In this document: piece by piece, positions 8,173 to 16,043 of the stretch
How positions within the stretch are numbered: position 1 is the first letter of the stretch
Layout of the letters: every line of letters starts with the position of its first letter
NCBI GenBank assembly: GCA_028293375.1
Contig: JAQGOY010000265.1
Span: 1 to 40,150 of the forward strand
DNA length: 40,150 bases
DNA from: Verrucomicrobiales bacterium
Lineage (GTDB): Bacteria; Verrucomicrobiota; Verrucomicrobiia; Limisphaerales; JAQGOY01
Direction: 5' to 3'
The notes under the pieces: model-generated
The model's input: the letters and a program-made list of their open reading frames with translations, nothing else
The model's database searches: none
What the model was told of the DNA's origin: nothing
Position numbers and translations under genes: made by a program

Positions 8173-8178
8173 TTACGC

Positions 8179-8946
8179 ATGACCAATTCGATCCTGAATT
8201 ATTTCGCACTTCCTGTTGATGCCTCCGCGCACGGCCACGGAATCGATAGCCTTATTATCTGGGTGCACGTTCTCATGTTGGCCCTTTTCGTGGGTTGGCT
8301 GGGTTATTTCATTTACGTTCTCCTCCGTTTTAACCAGAAGCGAAACCCCAAAGCCGACTACTACGGCGTGAAGAGTCATCTCTCCACCTACGTCGAAGGT
8401 ATCGTCGCTCTCGTTGAAGCCGTCTTGCTCATCGGCTTCGCCATCCCCATTTGGGCCAAAGCCGTTCAGGAATTTCCTAAAGAAGAGGATTCCAAGGTCA
8501 TTCGCATCGTTGCCCAGCAATTCCAATGGAACGGCCGTTACCCTGGTAAAGATGGTAAGTTTGGCGCTGCTGGCCTCCAGTTTTTGACCGATGAGAATAA
8601 ATTCGGCCTGGATAAGAATGACCCGCTCGGCAAGGACGATTTCGTCGCCACCCAAACCCTGACTGTTCCGGTGGATGAACCTGTTATCTGCTACATCAGT
8701 TCTCTGGACGTTATCCATTCGTTCAAGATCGTTCCCCTTCGAGTCACTCAGGACGCTATTCCTGGTCTCGTCATTCCTGCCCATTTCACCGCCAAACAAA
8801 TCGGCGAATACAATATCAATTGCGCCCAGCTTTGTGGCAATTCCCATTACGGAATGAAAGGTTACCTCAAGGTAGTTTCGAAAGAAGACTACGCCAAGTG
8901 GGTCACCGAGCAGTCCAAGGGCGGAGCTGCTACCAGCTTTGAATAG
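8179..8946 (+). CDS. ctaC: Cytochrome c oxidase subunit II
   Basis: 255 residues. Two N-terminal membrane helices (residues ~24-49 and ~74-97) anchor a periplasmic cupredoxin domain that takes electrons from cytochrome c into CuA. CuA ligands are visible: His180 (DVIHSF), then CAQLCGNSHYGM giving Cys215, Cys219, His223 and Met226. Gln217 takes the place often held by Glu, whose backbone carbonyl is the ligand, so function need not change. QQFQWNGRYPG (113-123) is the aromatic electron-entry region. There is no C-terminal cytochrome c domain, so this is not a caa3-type subunit II. A strong terminator follows directly. Being last among the subunit genes is unusual. Confidence 0.95.
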   Translation: MTNSILNYFALPVDASAHGHGIDSLIIWVHVLMLALFVGWLGYFIYVLLRFNQKRNPKADYYGVKSHLSTYVEGIVALVEAVLLIGFAIPIWAKAVQEFPKEEDSKVIRIVAQQFQWNGRYPGKDGKFGAAGLQFLTDENKFGLDKNDPLGKDDFVATQTLTVPVDEPVICYISSLDVIHSFKIVPLRVTQDAIPGLVIPAHFTAKQIGEYNINCAQLCGNSHYGMKGYLKVVSKEDYAKWVTEQSKGGAATSFE

Positions 8947-8964
8947 TTTTTTCTGAACTTTGCC

Positions 8965-9000
8965 AAACCGTGATGGCGACCCCATCACGGTTTTGTTTTT
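8965..9000 (+). terminator. Intrinsic terminator after ctaC
   Basis: A perfect 12 bp stem, AAACCGTGATGG (8965-8976) with CCATCACGGTTT (8982-8993), 5-base loop, followed by a T tract (TTTTGTTTTT, 8991-9000). It ends six bases before the SCO start, so the SCO gene needs its own promoter or read-through. Confidence 0.92.
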
Positions 9001-9005
9001 ATTGA

Positions 9006-9623
9006 ATGCTTAAACATCCCGAAAAATTGGCCTGGTTGGTTTTGGGGGGCGTCTTCGTTCTGATCAGTGTCATGTTCTTCAAGTCCCGGCCCCAGGGTCC
9101 ACCGCTACCTGTTTTTGGTCAGGTCACTCCTTTTCATCTGACCAATCAAAATGGCGTTGCCGTTTCCTCCATCGATCTTGCCAATCAAATTTGGGTTTCT
9201 GACGTTATCTTCACCCGCTGCCCGCTCCAATGCCTGCTTCTGTCCAAAAAAATGAAACTGCTCCAGGACAAATTGGCCGGTGAATCCGGAGTCAAGTTTG
9301 TCTCGCTCACCACCGATCCCGGCTACGACTCCCCCAAAATCTTCAATGAGTACGCCAAACGTTTTCAGGCTGATTCTAATCGATGGCTTTTTCTCACCGG
9401 CCCGCTGGCTGACCTTCGTCGCCTGCAGATCTCTGAACTTAAATTTGTTGTGAAAGATAATCCCGCTGATTTGCAAACTTCTGCCAACGATCTCTTTGTT
9501 CACAGCACGAATTTTATTCTCGTCGACGGCAAAGGCCGCGCTCGAGCCACTTTCGACACCGAAGAAGCCGATTTCCAGGAACGCATCGTTAACGCCATCC
9601 GCCAACTCAAGAGGGAAAAATGA
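9006..9623 (+). CDS. SCO1/SenC-family copper chaperone
   Basis: 205 residues with one N-terminal membrane anchor (LAWLVLGGVFVLISVMFF) and a thioredoxin-like periplasmic domain. The copper site is complete: C-x3-C at Cys72 and Cys76 (RCPLQC) and His166 (DLFVHSTNF). FVSLTTDPGYDSP is the conserved 'T-DP-DTP' block. SCO proteins deliver copper or reductant to the CuA site of subunit II, and the gene lies directly after ctaC, which supports that job. Its stop overlaps the next start by ATGA, so it is coupled to the DUF420 gene. Confidence 0.92.
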   Translation: MLKHPEKLAWLVLGGVFVLISVMFFKSRPQGPPLPVFGQVTPFHLTNQNGVAVSSIDLANQIWVSDVIFTRCPLQCLLLSKKMKLLQDKLAGESGVKFVSLTTDPGYDSPKIFNEYAKRFQADSNRWLFLTGPLADLRRLQISELKFVVKDNPADLQTSANDLFVHSTNFILVDGKGRARATFDTEEADFQERIVNAIRQLKREK

Positions 9624-10063
9624 CTCTGCACGATTTACCAGCTGTAAACGCCAGTTTAAACGGGCTGAGCGCCGTTTTTCTTGGGATTGGGTTCGTGATG
9701 ATCAAGCGCAAAAACATCGCCGCACACCGCGCCTGTATGGTCACCGCGCTCATCACCTCCACTCTCTTTTTGACCTGTTATCTCATTTACCATCTGAACG
9801 TCAGGGTGGTCACGAAGTTCACAGGGCAGGGGATTATTCGGCCCGTCTATTTCACCTTATTGATTTCCCACATCATTCTGGCTGTCACCATCGTTCCTTT
9901 GGTTTGCATGACCGCGTGGAGGGCCATCAAGCAACGTTTTGAAGATCACAAACGCATAGCGCGTATCACGTGGCCTCTTTGGATGTACGTCTCCGTGACG
10001 GGCGTCATTATTTACGTCATGCTTTACCACCTCTACCCGGCAGCGCCAATCGTCGCGGGTTGA
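9620..10063 (+). CDS. DUF420 membrane protein (YozB/CtaM-like)
   Basis: 147 residues with four hydrophobic segments and conserved polar spots typical of DUF420: NASLNGLSAVFLGIGF near the start, HRACMVTAL, then YHLNVRVVTKFTGQG, and a final helix with TGVIIYVMLYHLYP. Histidines in helices (AAHRACM, LISHIIL, LYHL) could bind heme or copper. Proteins of this family accompany oxidase genes in many bacteria, and a relative has been linked to maturation of aa3-type oxidase; that link is background knowledge recalled from memory. It starts inside the last codon of the SCO gene. It converges on the minus-strand gene that ends 6 bp away. Confidence 0.85.
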   Translation: MTLHDLPAVNASLNGLSAVFLGIGFVMIKRKNIAAHRACMVTALITSTLFLTCYLIYHLNVRVVTKFTGQGIIRPVYFTLLISHIILAVTIVPLVCMTAWRAIKQRFEDHKRIARITWPLWMYVSVTGVIIYVMLYHLYPAAPIVAG

Positions 10064-10068
10064 AGAAA

Positions 10069-10515
10069 TCAGGGAAGAAGCTTACCTACCAGGGAGCTGA
10101 TCGTTTTTCCATCCGCACTTCCCACCGTTTTTGCCTGCACTGCTTTGATCACCGGCCCCATTTCCTTCTTGGAGGTCGCGCCGACTTCTTTAATCGTTTC
10201 TTTTACCAGCTGTTCCAACTCTTCGGCTGTCAGTTGCTTGGGCAGAAAACTTTCGAGGATAATCGCTTCCCGCGCTTCTTTGAGTGCCAGCTCCGGTCTC
10301 CCACCCGCATTAAACTGTTCCATCGAGTCGCGGCGCTTCTTGATCTCCTTTTGCACCACCACCACAAACTCTGCATCGGAAACCGATTCCGTCTTCTTCT
10401 CGATTTGCAGGTAACCCAGCGCTGATTTCAGCAATCGCAACGTATTCAGCCGTTCGCTGTCCTTTGCCAGCATTGCTGCCTTGATTTCCTGCGAAAGTTT
10501 TTCTTGAAGGGTCAT
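10069..10515 (-). CDS. GatB/YqeY domain protein
   Basis: 148 residues, the usual size of stand-alone YqeY proteins. The start MTLQEKLSQEIKAAMLAKDSERLNTLRLL and the end 'GPVIKAVQAKTVGSADGKTISSLV' match the family, which resembles the tail domain of the GatB amidotransferase subunit that contacts tRNA. Its cellular role is poorly defined. It starts 2 bp after the UvrB/UvrC-motif gene stops, on the same strand, so the two form an operon. Confidence 0.9.
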   Translation of the reverse strand: MTLQEKLSQEIKAAMLAKDSERLNTLRLLKSALGYLQIEKKTESVSDAEFVVVVQKEIKKRRDSMEQFNAGGRPELALKEAREAIILESFLPKQLTAEELEQLVKETIKEVGATSKKEMGPVIKAVQAKTVGSADGKTISSLVGKLLP

Positions 10516-10517
10516 AA

Positions 10518-11273
10518 TTAGGTTTTCAAATTTTTCAGGGCATCTCGCACCTGCGCCGCTTTTTCGTAATCTTCCTTTTTCACCGCTTCATCCAGCGCGC
10601 TCAATAGCTTTTCCCGCTCCGTGAGCGGTCGCTTTTCCTTCACATCTGATAGCCAGACATCCAGCGATTGTATCTCCGGACTTTGTTCGATCATTTCTGC
10701 CCGGCCTGTGTCCTTGAAAAATGATTTGATCTCGTCCATCCCGTTTTCGATCTCCCCGATCAAGGCGTCGTAACCATATTCCTGCAATGTTACCGCCCCC
10801 CGTGCTCGTGTTCTCATCATCAGCAGCTGCGCCCGAAATTGTTGCAGCGACCACGCCAAATCTTCCGAGCCTGCATAAGTTTGGGCAAAGTCGAACACTT
10901 CCAGGTTCCGGCTCGTGTCCCGGATCACCCCTTCATAGTCTTCCAGCTGGAAAAGGCAAATATACCGGTGATGATACTGGATCGCCTCCTGTTGAAGCTT
11001 GGCACAATCCTCCGGCTTCAAGGTAAAACCTCCGTCGCTTCCTTCATGACCGTTGCGGTATTTCTCAAGCTGCGAGATAAAATGTTCCAGCAGCGATTCA
11101 TGCCCGTAGGGCCGTTTGCCATCCGGTCGCCCCTCCGCATTCATCTGCAGTATCCCCAGGTCCACCCGGAGCTGAATCTTCTGGGTCCCGTCTTTTCCTT
11201 TGAATTTTCTCACAACAACTTGCCCGGGCTGGTAGTCCCATTGTTCAAGCAGTTGTGAAATGTCAAAATTCAT
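10518..11273 (-). CDS. UvrB/UvrC-motif protein of unknown role
   Basis: 251 residues. The last ~30 residues (LLSALDEAVKKEDYEKAAQVRDALKNLK) form a UvrB/UvrC motif, a helical hairpin for protein contact also found in McsA. The N-terminal ~200 residues (starting MNFDISQLLEQWDYQPGQ, with IQLRVDLGILQMNAEGRPDG) form a conserved domain seen in planctomycete and verrucomicrobial homologues; no catalytic motif or zinc cysteines are visible, so it is not McsA itself. Gene order with YqeY suggests a link to translation or protein stress, which is inference. Confidence 0.75.
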   Translation of the reverse strand: MNFDISQLLEQWDYQPGQVVVRKFKGKDGTQKIQLRVDLGILQMNAEGRPDGKRPYGHESLLEHFISQLEKYRNGHEGSDGGFTLKPEDCAKLQQEAIQYHHRYICLFQLEDYEGVIRDTSRNLEVFDFAQTYAGSEDLAWSLQQFRAQLLMMRTRARGAVTLQEYGYDALIGEIENGMDEIKSFFKDTGRAEMIEQSPEIQSLDVWLSDVKEKRPLTEREKLLSALDEAVKKEDYEKAAQVRDALKNLKT

Positions 11274-11367
11274 TTCAACACTATGACCATCCCTCCCTTT
11301 CTCGTCAACCTGTGCGGCTGATTCCTGTTCCTTATTTTACCGTTCGAAAGTAGCTTGGAAATCAGTC

Positions 11368-12366
11368 ATGAATCGATCTGCCGACCACCAAACCCTGCTT
11401 TTCCATCAATCCCAATTCCCCGACGCCGTCCGTAACTCCCTGCACCGTTCCTTCCAGTCCAGGCAGATGCACCATAAGTTCCATTACGACTCCTACAAAC
11501 AAACCCAAAAATGGCTCGCTGTTCACCAGGCCTATTCCCCAAGTCGCACCGACCTCGACTGCCTTCGCATTTACGAACAAGCCTTTGCCGAAACTTCCAG
11601 CCGAAGTTCTGAGTCTCCACACCTCATCAGTTTAGGCTGCGGTGGCGGAAAAAAGGATGCCCTGTTCCTCAAGCAATTGATCGCCCAAGGCCTCACTCCC
11701 ATCTACACCGCGTCGGATGTCAGTCCCGCCATGGTCCTAACCGCCATCGGCGAAGTCTCTCAGAGCCTCCAGAGACACGATTCACTCGGCAAAGTGTGCG
11801 ATCTGGCCGCAAGACCCCACCCCACCTTTTTCGAAACCGGCGCCCCGTTCAACGGTCCCTCCATCTACAGTTTTCTCGGAATGATTCCCAATTTCGAACC
11901 CCAGGAAGTCCTCCCTTATTTGGCCCAGCTTCTCCGCCCCCAAGACCTCCTGGTCTTCAGCGCCAATCTCGCTCCCGGGAACGATTACCGCCAGGGAACC
12001 CAAAAAATTCTGCCTCTCTACAACAACCTTGAAACCAAAGAATGGCTGCAAACCATCCTTTTCGATTTCGGCTGCGACCACACCACCGGAGAATTGACCA
12101 TCGAAGTTGAGGAAACCCCGAGTGGTCTCCTCCGTATTAACGCAACCTATCGGTTCAAAGAAGATTTCATCTTCCACCTCGATGATCAAAAATACCCGTT
12201 CACACGTGGCGAAACCTTCCGCCTCTTCTTTTCCTATCGCTATACCGATGCCTTAATCGAAAAGGAACTGGCGAAATACTACCTGAACATCCAATCGAGA
12301 TGGATAACCAATTCCAAAGAAGAAGCAGTCTATCTGGTAAGCAAATCGCACCAACTAACTAAATAA
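11368..12366 (+). CDS. EgtD-like SAM-dependent methyltransferase (Methyltransf_33 family)
   Basis: 332 residues. LISLGCGGGKKDALFL (around residues 87-102) is the SAM-binding motif I, ASDVSPAMV follows as the acidic loop, and YSFLGMIPNFEPQE with LLVFSANLAPG matches the 'G-x-IGNF-P-EA' and 'D-LGTDL' regions of histidine N-alpha-methyltransferases. No ergothioneine partner (egtB) is nearby, and the substrate-binding Tyr/Glu residues cannot be checked here, so the substrate is open. Codon use matches the neighbours. Downstream lies a 600-base AT-rich repeat region without genes. Confidence 0.75.
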   Translation: MNRSADHQTLLFHQSQFPDAVRNSLHRSFQSRQMHHKFHYDSYKQTQKWLAVHQAYSPSRTDLDCLRIYEQAFAETSSRSSESPHLISLGCGGGKKDALFLKQLIAQGLTPIYTASDVSPAMVLTAIGEVSQSLQRHDSLGKVCDLAARPHPTFFETGAPFNGPSIYSFLGMIPNFEPQEVLPYLAQLLRPQDLLVFSANLAPGNDYRQGTQKILPLYNNLETKEWLQTILFDFGCDHTTGELTIEVEETPSGLLRINATYRFKEDFIFHLDDQKYPFTRGETFRLFFSYRYTDALIEKELAKYYLNIQSRWITNSKEEAVYLVSKSHQLTK

Positions 12367-12370
12367 TAAT

Positions 12371-12518
12371 AAACAGTAAAAATAATAAAGCATATTTAGT
12401 AAAACGACATTAATGAAACCAAAACGGCGTCGTAAAAAAACTGTAGGATACGACGTAAGAAGTATCTAATATTCAAAACACAGTAGCGCGCAAATCCTCC
12501 ACCAGCCCAACCAACAAA
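12371..12518. repeat. Direct repeat A (~140 bp), with internal hairpin
   Basis: This segment recurs 230-240 bases downstream (12611-12747). Both copies begin AAACAGTAAA and share a ~90 bp core with few mismatches, from AAACCAAAACGGCGTCGTAA to the GCGCGCAAATCC block. In the core, CGTCGTA (12428-12434) can pair with TACGACG (12449-12455), and GATAC (12447-12451) can pair with GTATC (12462-12466), as mutually exclusive hairpins. No gene is seen from 12367 to 12970. Confidence 0.85.
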
Positions 12519-12610
12519 AGCCCCCCTTCCCAGAAACGGAAAATCACACCAAAGGACCGACCCATCCAACCCAAACCAGTTCCAAAAAAAGCCAAACCAA
12601 AACCGCGAGC

Positions 12611-12747
12611 AAACAGTAAATACTGCTATTAAAACTTAATCTAGCAAACCAAAACGGCGTCGTAAAAAAACCGTAGGATACGACGTAAGAAGTATCTAAT
12701 ATTAAAAACACACTTGCGCGCAAATCCCCACCAGCTCAACCAAAAAA
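12611..12747. repeat. Direct repeat A, second copy
   Basis: Second copy of the repeat at 12371-12518. The core is offset by exactly 230 bases (12421 to 12651). Differences are few (ACTGTAGG versus ACCGTAGG; ATTCAAAACACAGTAG versus ATTAAAAACACACTTG), while the hairpin-forming bases are unchanged. Confidence 0.85.
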
Positions 12748-12765
12748 GTCTTTTATCCTCCGAAA

Positions 12766-12977
12766 ACTGACATCCAGCGATAAAGCCAACCTGCGATAAT
12801 AAATAAAATCGCAAGCTTTCGATGCTGGCGAGGCTTTGCTTCTGCCAGGTATGGCCTCGCGCCCTCCTGGCAGAAGCAAAACGAAGCAAGCGCGAAAGAT
12901 CGCGGTTTTAAGCACGCACTGCGAATGAAATCGACAGGCTAGACCATCCCAAAGGATTTTAATAATAATCTCACCCA
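12766..12977. repeat. Repeat B copy 1: 212 bp with covarying hairpin, downstream of the DHPS-like gene
   Basis: A diverged copy lies at 14063-14272 in the same orientation. The start is ACTGACATCCAGCGATA and the end AATAATCTCACCCA. The centre is a perfect 15 bp hairpin (12835-12849 with 12866-12880) around the 16-base loop tatggcctcgcgccct. GCGAGGC just before the left arm (12828-12834) is complementary to GCCTCGC in the loop (12854-12860), allowing a pseudoknot. The end of the repeat contains the stop codon of the DHPS-like gene (GGG TGA). No transposase is present. Confidence 0.85.
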
Positions 12978-13861
12978 AACAACCCCATCGTATCCACCAC
13001 CGCCTTCACCTTCGCCACCTCATGCGTCCGAAATAAATCCGTCTTCCCTAGCGCCGCGAGCACCGCAAAAAAAGATTCCGCCGTCCTCACCTCTTCCCCG
13101 AACGTTTCAAATGCATGCGGCAACGCATGGCAGACAGGAAAACCAAGCTTCCGAAGTCGGAACGTATTCAGAAACGTCTTCATCTGGTGCTGAATCCGTA
13201 CTGAACTGTCCTGTAAGTTCTTGTAATAAAAACCAAGCCCCGGATCGATCACGATATTCCGCACACCCAGGCTCGTCGCAAACTCCGTTTCACGCGCAAA
13301 ATAATCATAAAACATTTGCGTCGTATCCCTGCCAAAATCAAAGTCCCCCACCTCCCGCACATTCTCTCCCTGCACATGACAAATAATGATCGTCGCCCCA
13401 TGCTCGGCCACCATCCGATAAATCTGCTCCCGATCCGTTCTCCCCGTCAGGTTCACCACCGCAGCCCCGGCTTCAAGACAAGCTCGCGTCACCTCCGGAT
13501 GATACGTTTCGATCGAGACCGCAATTCCCTTCGCCACCAGTGCTTTCAAAACAGGAAGCAGCATGCTTTTTTGTTCCAGATCCTGCACCCTGGCTGCATG
13601 GGCCAGCGACGATTCCGCGCCAACATCAATAATATCAGCTCCTTGGGCGGACAAAACCATTCCCCGTTGAATGGCTGCCTCTGGAGTCAAAGCCACACTT
13701 TCCCGGTACCACGAATCCGCCGAAAGATTCACCACCCCCATGATCGCAGGTCTTGCGTTAAAATCCAAAACCCTGCTACCGAGGTGAATCGGAGAAACCT
13801 TAACCTTCAGCGCATCCGAGTGCCCTTCAAAAAGCGATGCAAGATAATCGAGCGTTAACAT
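12971..13861 (-). CDS. Divergent dihydropteroate synthase-like TIM-barrel protein
   Basis: 296 residues from the ATG at 13861 (MLTLDYLASLF). Longer in-frame starts up to 14269 would read through a repeat and are rejected. Pterin-binding-family motifs are recognisable but altered: IMGVVNLSADSWYRES (usual IMGILNVTPDSFSDGG), GADIIDVGAESS (usual GADIIDIGGEST) and IDPGLGFYYKN (usual DPGIGFGKT). The late S-R-K loop that contacts p-aminobenzoate and phosphate is not evident; the matching place reads FPVCHALPHAFETFGEE. The C-terminal LFRTHEVAKVKAVV resembles the final 'R-x-HDV' block. It may be a folate-pathway paralogue or bind another pterin-like ligand. The gene is bracketed by two copies of repeat B. 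Confidence 0.72.
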   Translation of the reverse strand: MLTLDYLASLFEGHSDALKVKVSPIHLGSRVLDFNARPAIMGVVNLSADSWYRESVALTPEAAIQRGMVLSAQGADIIDVGAESSLAHAARVQDLEQKSMLLPVLKALVAKGIAVSIETYHPEVTRACLEAGAAVVNLTGRTDREQIYRMVAEHGATIIICHVQGENVREVGDFDFGRDTTQMFYDYFARETEFATSLGVRNIVIDPGLGFYYKNLQDSSVRIQHQMKTFLNTFRLRKLGFPVCHALPHAFETFGEEVRTAESFFAVLAALGKTDLFRTHEVAKVKAVVDTMGLFG

Positions 13862-14062
13862 GTCCAAATAGTATTCCCAATCTCGCCGAAATCCCCGGAA
13901 ACCACCAGCCCTCATTAAAGGAGCCGCAAACAACCGTCGCGATTGGAACTGGGTGATAATAATTTTGGAACAAAGCGTGGAAGTATTGAGGGAGAACGGA
14001 TCTGTGTGAGGAAAGACGCAGACAAAACCCGAAAGGAGGCCATGTTTTTTAGTTCTCTGAAC

Positions 14063-14272
14063 ACTGACATCCAGCGATACCGCCAACCCACGGTCCCAAA
14101 TAAAATGACAAGCTTCGGATGATGGCGAGGCTTCGCCCCAGCCAGGTATGGCCTCGCGCCCTCCTGGCTGGGGCGAAACGAAGCCAGCGCCGAAGATCGT
14201 CATTTTGAGCGAACACCGCGAATGAAACGCTATGGGTTGCAATCCCACGAACCCCTTGAATAATCTCACCCA
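14063..14272. repeat. Repeat B copy 2: 210 bp with covarying hairpin, upstream of the DHPS-like gene
   Basis: Same orientation as copy 1. The hairpin arms are 14132-14146 and 14163-14177, again 15 perfect pairs around the identical 16-base loop tatggcctcgcgccct. Four arm positions differ from copy 1 and all four are matched by compensating changes in the other arm. The end GAATAATCTCACCCA (14258-14272) is identical to the inverted terminal repeat of the element at 22585-22698. The rest of the 13862-14339 gap shows no gene. Confidence 0.85.
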
Positions 14273-14339
14273 CCTTTAACCACACCGCCCGGGTCCATGT
14301 CTCAAATTCTTTGTCGGATTTCTCTCCCAGCGGTTATAA

Positions 14340-16031
14340 ATGGGTAAGATGCCGTTAGAATCCGATTCCCATCTCCTGAGAAAGTACGCTGAACATGGCG
14401 AAGAGAACGCCTTCTCCGAACTGGTCAATCGGCACACCAACCTCGTGTATTCTGCTGCACTGCGTCAGGTGGCCTCGGCCGATCTCGCCGCAGAAATTTG
14501 TCAGGTCGTTTTCATCACTCTGGCCCACGACTCAAAAAAGCTAATCTCGCGTTTCGACAAAGAGGCATCCCTGTCAGGCTGGCTCTGTCGCACTGCCCGC
14601 AACGTCGCCATCAATCTTCGTCGCACCGACTATCGCCGTTACTCTCGCGAAAAAGAGGCTATGCAACAATTGAACTCTGATTCCCATCCAGCGCCCGATT
14701 GGGCTTCCTTGGCTCCCGTCCTTGACGACGCCATGGCGGAATTGAAGGAAGCAGACTATGACGCTCTGGTCATGCGATTCTACGAGAATCAGGACTTTCA
14801 TTCCGTCGGTCGCTCCCTCGGTGTCAGTGACGATACCGCACAAAAAAGAGTGGCCCGCGCACTGGACAAACTTCGCGAAGTTTTTTCGCGCCGCAGCATC
14901 AAGGCCACAGCCGCAACCTTGTCCATCATTCTTTCAGCCAATGCAGTTCAGGCCGCGCCTATCGGCCTGGCTGCTTCGTTGTCCACCGCCGCTCTCCTCG
15001 CGGGATCAGCAACCCCGACAGCAATGGCGCTCACCTCCTCAAAGACACTTGTTATGACTACTTTGCAAAAATCTCTTATTGCGGCTTCTTTGACCCTTGC
15101 CATCGGAACAGGAATATTCGAATCCAGACAGGCCGCTATCGCCCGAAATCAATCGCAGCTGCTTTCCTCGCAACTGGGACCTCTCTCCCAACAAGTCGCT
15201 CAATTAATGCGGGATCGTATTGAAAACAGCAACAAACTGGAAATGTTGAAGAACGAGAATGAACTCTTAAAACGTGACCATGCAGACCTGCTGAAACTTC
15301 GGGCCGAGGCCTCTCGCTTGCGTGGAGATTCCCAGGAGCTGGCCCAAATAAAAACAAGCGATGCAGGTGGCACTGCCGAATCTGCGGCAAAATCATGGGC
15401 CAATCGCGCCTCATTGCTAAGACGCCGGGTGGAACAGAATCTGGACGCGAACATTCCCGAACTGCGGTTGGCAACTGACCAGGACTGGCTCGATGCTGCC
15501 AAGGGCGAGCTCAATTCCGAGCAGGACATTCGTCGCGCGATGAGCTTGATCCGTGGAGAAGCTGAAAATAAAGCAGCTCAGTTATTCCAGAAATCCTTGA
15601 AGGCTTACATGAAAGACAGTCACGACCAATTCCCGCAAACCATTGCTGACTTGCAACCGTATTTGGATTCAAAAATAGACGGGCCTATCACGCAAAGATG
15701 GCAGGTGGCGCCCGCCAGTGCTGTTCCAAATGTCGGCGTCGGCAGCGACTGGATTATTACCCAAAAAGCCCCTATCGATCCAGAGTATGATCGGCATTTT
15801 GTAGTTGGAGTGAATGGTTTCGGGAGCTCGAGTTATGACTCAACAGACATCAAACAAGTTCGTGAATCAATCACTGAACTGCGCGGTGCGATGAATGCCT
15901 ATAAAGCGGCGAATCCCGGCTCCGCCGAACCGGACAATCCGAATGCCCTCCTTCCCTACATCACCACCGCAGCAGAAAAGAGCGCCCTCGAAAACCTGAT
16001 CAAAAACTCGAAAAAAAGCGCCACCAATTAA
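14340..16031 (+). CDS. ECF-type sigma factor fused to membrane segment, coiled coil and C-terminal domain
   Basis: 563 residues, far longer than a plain ECF sigma factor (~180). Residues ~8-95 are region 2 (ENAFSELVNRHTNLVYSAAL, then EICQVVFITLA with the Q-V-F helix) and ~125-180 are region 4 (YDALVMRFYENQDFHSVGRS, helix-turn-helix through DTAQKRVARALDKLR). Then come an Ala-rich stretch and a hydrophobic helix (SLIAASLTLAIGTGIF, ~245-260), a coiled coil (~265-335) and a polar C-terminal domain of unknown fold. This layout, a sigma factor tied to the membrane with an extracytoplasmic sensor, recurs in Verrucomicrobia and could replace a separate anti-sigma factor. No Shine-Dalgarno site is evident. 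Confidence 0.85.
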   Translation: MGKMPLESDSHLLRKYAEHGEENAFSELVNRHTNLVYSAALRQVASADLAAEICQVVFITLAHDSKKLISRFDKEASLSGWLCRTARNVAINLRRTDYRRYSREKEAMQQLNSDSHPAPDWASLAPVLDDAMAELKEADYDALVMRFYENQDFHSVGRSLGVSDDTAQKRVARALDKLREVFSRRSIKATAATLSIILSANAVQAAPIGLAASLSTAALLAGSATPTAMALTSSKTLVMTTLQKSLIAASLTLAIGTGIFESRQAAIARNQSQLLSSQLGPLSQQVAQLMRDRIENSNKLEMLKNENELLKRDHADLLKLRAEASRLRGDSQELAQIKTSDAGGTAESAAKSWANRASLLRRRVEQNLDANIPELRLATDQDWLDAAKGELNSEQDIRRAMSLIRGEAENKAAQLFQKSLKAYMKDSHDQFPQTIADLQPYLDSKIDGPITQRWQVAPASAVPNVGVGSDWIITQKAPIDPEYDRHFVVGVNGFGSSSYDSTDIKQVRESITELRGAMNAYKAANPGSAEPDNPNALLPYITTAAEKSALENLIKNSKKSATN

Positions 16032-16043
16032 AATACCAGTGCA

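Noticed and set aside
8821-8856. Gln in place of Glu in the CuA motif (CAQLC) as a lesion
   Set aside because: The ligand at this place is a backbone carbonyl and the same variant occurs in functional subunit II proteins, so it is not evidence of altered function.
12371-12747. Direct repeats as a CRISPR array
   Set aside because: Only two copies, each ~140 bp, with no regular short repeat-spacer pattern and no cas genes.
12736-14285. Short frames in both repeat B copies encoding similar peptides with PGGREAIPG
   Set aside because: The similarity follows from the repeated DNA itself; the reading crosses a perfect hairpin and there is no ribosome site. Treated as repeat, not gene, and not used to extend the DHPS-like protein.
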